Below are positions 61,142 to 64,000 of a stretch of DNA of 64,000 nt, in pieces. Positions within the stretch are counted from its first letter, which is position 1; each line of letters begins with the position of its first letter. The DNA is taken from the NCBI GenBank assembly GCA_023667315.1, contig JAMPAI010000006.1:1-64000 (forward strand). The letters are read 5' to 3'. The translations under genes and the position numbers were made by a program. The notes beneath the pieces were generated by a model that was not told the origin of the DNA, made no database searches, and saw only the letters and a list, made by a program, of their open reading frames with translations. The stretch is from Ruminococcus flavefaciens. Lineage in GTDB: Bacteria; Bacteroidota; Bacteroidia; Bacteroidales; P3.

Positions 61142-63044
61142 CATGCACGTACAGAGCAACTCTATGCGCGGTAAGGAAGTTCAGGACTTCGTGCGCAGGG
61201 CTGTAAATGAGATTATCCAAGACATTGCTCCGGCATTTGGTCCTGGTGCGTCCGACTATTTCATGAGCAAAGACAATGGAAGCTACTACACCCGCGATGG
61301 TAAGGAGATTATGGAATCTCTGACCTTCGACAACGAACTGGCTCGACAGATTCACCACATCCTGTTCCAGGCGGCATATCGTCAGGCCAAGAGCGTTGGT
61401 GATGGAACTACCACCACAGCACTCTTCTACGGGTATCTGTACAATGCGCTATATGAACGCCTGTATGGAGATAGCGATGCGTTGACAGTAGGAGAACCCG
61501 TTGCAAAGAATATCAACTGGATTCGCCGGGAGTGGAAGAGTGTCATCGAGGATCTCAAGAGTGAGTTGAAGAAGATTTCTCAGCCGATGACCAACAAGCT
61601 TCTGCTGTCCATGCTCTATACCTGCACACAGGATCAGGAGTTGACTGCAACCATCTATGAGAAACTGCGGGAACCGATTATGGCTGGTGCATATATCATT
61701 CCTCGTAAGTCGAATATCGCATCCGACTTCGAAATGACTACATATATGAACCCGATATTCAAGGCCACCAAGCAATATATTCTCAGAGATAAGAATAAGT
61801 TCGATCACGCTACAATTCTTTACTGCAATGGCCCTCTGGATATCGCTCATTATGAGGTACTTCTCGGGCTTATGGAAAAGCTGATGGCTGAACAAGATGA
61901 TGATGGGAATCAGCGTCCGATCAGTTTGGATATTATCATCTTGTGTCATGGGTTGACCGAGCGTACACGGCAGACATTGAAGGAGCTTAATAGGTTCCTG
62001 AAGTCTAGGCAGATCGACACCAATGCATGCAATAACCTGGCAATCTTTACCCTGGATGAGTACAGGAATTTCTCCCAGGAAGAGATCGAAGATGTTGCTA
62101 CTATCATCACAGATGAACCTGGTATTGGCGGCCTGGTGCAGAGTCTGACCTTTGAAACTTTGCTTTACCGAGCATTTTATCCAGTTGAAAGTGCGCCACC
62201 GATTGAAGGTCTGGATCAGTACGACATGGATCCTCATCTGATTACTCAGATGCAGACCATCTTCAGGACTCTCTGCACAGTCGAGTTCGATGTCACAGAA
62301 GGCATGAAGATTGAAAAGGATCTTGGGCCTGTTGCACTTGCTCGATATAACCAGCTTCGTGCTGAGATCGAGGAAGAGAAGTCTGAGATCCGTAAGGTCA
62401 GTCTGAATCGTCGCCTGAAGAGATCCTATGGCATGTTCATTGACATTCAGGTTGGTTCTGCTCTTCTGAAGGACAGTCAGCGGAAGTATGAACTGATTCT
62501 CGATGCAATCATCTCTGCCGCTACCGGTGTTCGGGAAGGCGTCATTGTCGGTAACTCCATTCTCCATCTGATGAAGATCATCGCTGATAAAATGGAGCGT
62601 AAAGATCTGGAAATTAGCGAAGCCGCGTTGAATAAGGAGTATGTTCCTCCGATTCCTTTCCTCGATGCTATCATGCAGGCTCTGAGCAAAGTGATGGGAG
62701 TCATGATCATGAATGATGCTGGAGAGGACTACAGCGATGGGCATGTTGATACTTATGCTCAGCAAATCATAAACATGGTCACAGATCCTCAGTACGATAT
62801 CTCCGATTTCAATCTGACAACAGATGATCTGATGTATTGGCCCATGAAGAGGAATGCGCCTCCGGTCAAGCAGATCGACGTGACTGTCGGCGATGAAGTC
62901 ATTCTCATTCCGAATCAGGTTGTGGAACCTCTTGGTATCATGACCGAAGTGCTGGAGAATTCCATCCTCCCCGTAGAGCTTCTGAAGGCCAAGGTATTCC
63001 ATATCTCCGGTGTAGCTGGATATATGAACAACTTCATCGATTAA
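61131..63044 (+). CDS. GroEL-like (group I) chaperonin (637 aa)
   Basis: A phage-encoded chaperonin subunit. SVGDGTTTTALF with DGTTT at 91-95 matches the GroEL ATP-binding and catalytic VGDGTTTA segment, and TRDGKEIMESLTF (54-66) matches the preceding TKDGVTVAKEI region. SAATGVREGVIVGNS in the C-terminal equatorial part matches GroEL ATRAAVEEGIVPGGG. At 637 aa it exceeds GroEL (548), mainly in the apical domain. No GroES-like gene is seen. It could fold phage capsid or polymerase subunits. AR9 and related phages are known to carry such single-ring chaperonins. AGGAAG precedes ATG 61131. Confidence 0.85.
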   Translation: MQSDMHVQSNSMRGKEVQDFVRRAVNEIIQDIAPAFGPGASDYFMSKDNGSYYTRDGKEIMESLTFDNELARQIHHILFQAAYRQAKSVGDGTTTTALFYGYLYNALYERLYGDSDALTVGEPVAKNINWIRREWKSVIEDLKSELKKISQPMTNKLLLSMLYTCTQDQELTATIYEKLREPIMAGAYIIPRKSNIASDFEMTTYMNPIFKATKQYILRDKNKFDHATILYCNGPLDIAHYEVLLGLMEKLMAEQDDDGNQRPISLDIIILCHGLTERTRQTLKELNRFLKSRQIDTNACNNLAIFTLDEYRNFSQEEIEDVATIITDEPGIGGLVQSLTFETLLYRAFYPVESAPPIEGLDQYDMDPHLITQMQTIFRTLCTVEFDVTEGMKIEKDLGPVALARYNQLRAEIEEEKSEIRKVSLNRRLKRSYGMFIDIQVGSALLKDSQRKYELILDAIISAATGVREGVIVGNSILHLMKIIADKMERKDLEISEAALNKEYVPPIPFLDAIMQALSKVMGVMIMNDAGEDYSDGHVDTYAQQIINMVTDPQYDISDFNLTTDDLMYWPMKRNAPPVKQIDVTVGDEVILIPNQVVEPLGIMTEVLENSILPVELLKAKVFHISGVAGYMNNFID

Positions 63045-63054
63045 GGAGGACAGT

Positions 63055-63510
63055 ATGAGACTCGGTACTATTCGAAATGATGCCGGCGATTCGACCCTGA
63101 CGATAGATGACTTCACTAAAAGAAGCTATACGATCGGTTCGACAAGTTCTTTGATTGTCAATCATTATAAGCGGTTTCACGGCAAGGTGCTGGAAGTTTA
63201 TCAGTGTGACGAGGTGATGGATGAAGATGTCGCTACTCGCTTGGTTGATAAACTGGTAAGACAATATTCCACGCCATCAGCCGATGTCAGTATGGCCAGT
63301 GATACTGGCAGTCTTACCAACGAAGGACTCGTTGAAGTCTCTGTTGTACGAGTGCTCGCATGGGAACTGCAAAATGGAGATACTAGCAATCCCGGATGTG
63401 AACGTATCATCATTTTCAAGAAGCATCAACGAGATGGGTATGTGAAAGCTATCCTCGATCTCGCAACTCAATTAGAATTTGGAGGGAGTGAAACATATGG
63501 ATCCAACTGA
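63055..63510 (+). CDS. Unknown protein (151 aa)
   Basis: Not recognised. A 151-aa soluble protein. AAGGAGG precedes ATG 63055, 10 nt after the chaperonin. Overlaps the next gene by 14 nt. Confidence 0.7.
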   Translation: MRLGTIRNDAGDSTLTIDDFTKRSYTIGSTSSLIVNHYKRFHGKVLEVYQCDEVMDEDVATRLVDKLVRQYSTPSADVSMASDTGSLTNEGLVEVSVVRVLAWELQNGDTSNPGCERIIIFKKHQRDGYVKAILDLATQLEFGGSETYGSN

Positions 63511-63883
63511 ACTGACTAATATCTCGATTTTCTCCAAGCGTGAGAACGGTGGGCATGTGACAATTCCGGTCGAACTCGTAAGGTCTGAGGCCGTATGCGA
63601 AAGTGCTGGTAGACCGGTTGATCTAGTGTGCGGTCAGCTGATGGAACGATACAGCGATAACGACAGCGGAAATGCTCCCATTCTGATTCAGCAGGGAACA
63701 GATTCCCCGACATGTGGTGCACCTACATGGGTCGCTATCTATCGTCCGACATCTACCGTGTATTATCTGGATATGCAAACGGCCTATTTCTGTGTGATCC
63801 ATTACGAAGATACCAACGGTGCCGCAGAACTTCGTCTCGAAAAATATCTCAACGCTGAGGCTAATACTTCGGCAGAGTCTTGA
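63497..63883 (+). CDS. Unknown protein (128 aa)
   Basis: Not recognised. ATG 63497 is chosen because GGAGGG lies 10 nt upstream. A 128-aa soluble protein, last gene of the replication/chaperonin operon. Confidence 0.65.
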   Translation: MDPTELTNISIFSKRENGGHVTIPVELVRSEAVCESAGRPVDLVCGQLMERYSDNDSGNAPILIQQGTDSPTCGAPTWVAIYRPTSTVYYLDMQTAYFCVIHYEDTNGAAELRLEKYLNAEANTSAES

Positions 63884-63892
63884 GAAAAGAAC

Positions 63893-63921
63893 ATGGGGAC
63901 CTTCGGGTCCCCATAGTTTTT
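63893..63921 (+). terminator. Rho-independent terminator with TTCG tetraloop
   Basis: A perfect 9-bp stem ATGGGGACC/GGTCCCCAT, loop TTCG, then AGTTTTTC. Confidence 0.9.
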
Positions 63922-63978
63922 CAAAAAGAAAAGGTTCTACAACACCCAATATAACAAAGAGTATGTAGGTGTTAAAAT

Positions 63979-64000
63979 ATGAAATTACGAGGCTTTTTAC
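63979..64000 (+). CDS. Possible gene start cut by the window end
   Basis: ATG 63979 follows GTAGGTG and AT-rich leader sequence and reads open to the last base. Only seven codons are visible, so no function can be given. Confidence 0.3.

Overview
This window reads as the interior of a large (jumbo) tailed phage genome with a contractile tail. The evidence is a tail sheath and tube pair, a prohead protease with a capsid-like cluster, replication genes, and split multi-subunit RNA polymerase genes, packed tightly with almost every gene preceded by a strong AGGAGG-type ribosome binding site. A type II topoisomerase pair, NAD+-dependent ligase, GroEL-like chaperonin, tubulin/FtsZ-like GTPase and RNAP beta fragments resemble the gene set I associate with AR9/PBS1- and phiKZ-type jumbo phages. 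The ribosome binding sites and terminators would suit a Firmicutes host, but that is inference. I saw no tRNA, CRISPR, integrase or insertion sequence.

Layout. 0-6.2 kb: abundant small protein, then the topoisomerase pair. 6.2-8.6 kb: overlapping small unknown genes. 8.7-11.9 kb: a late-type operon with a candidate RNAP beta C-terminal-like protein. 12-20.3 kb: membrane transglycosylase, tubulin-like GTPase, an abundant unknown protein, small membrane proteins and a RecA-like ATPase. 20.4-32.8 kb: RNAP beta C-terminal half, NAD+ ligase, a small HTH protein, a gene-free and possibly structured stretch, RNAP beta N-terminal half, a P-loop kinase-like protein and a CYTH-domain protein. 32.9-50.1 kb: virion morphogenesis (prohead protease, acidic core-like protein, probable major capsid protein, tail sheath, tail tube) around a sigma-like gene. 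50.6-63.9 kb: replication genes, with family B DNA polymerase split into an exonuclease/motif A half on the minus strand and a motif B/C half on the plus strand, plus a clamp candidate, dNMP kinase-like protein, possible ssDNA-binding protein and GroEL-like chaperonin.

The strongest new observation is regulatory. Two recurring promoter-like motifs divide the genes by role. Class I is a 19-bp CTATATAYTATAATAGTAG-like element, in five copies with TCCGATTT exactly 22 nt upstream, and it precedes most replication, transcription and takeover genes. Class II is RACA-N6-TATAA and precedes genes that look structural, on both strands. As I remember it, the published AR9 late promoter is AACA-N6-TW, so class II probably marks late genes read by a phage RNAP. 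On this reading the beta-like gene at 10457 is late and could be packaged, while the beta halves at 21551 and 28756 lie in class I operons and would form the intracellular enzyme.
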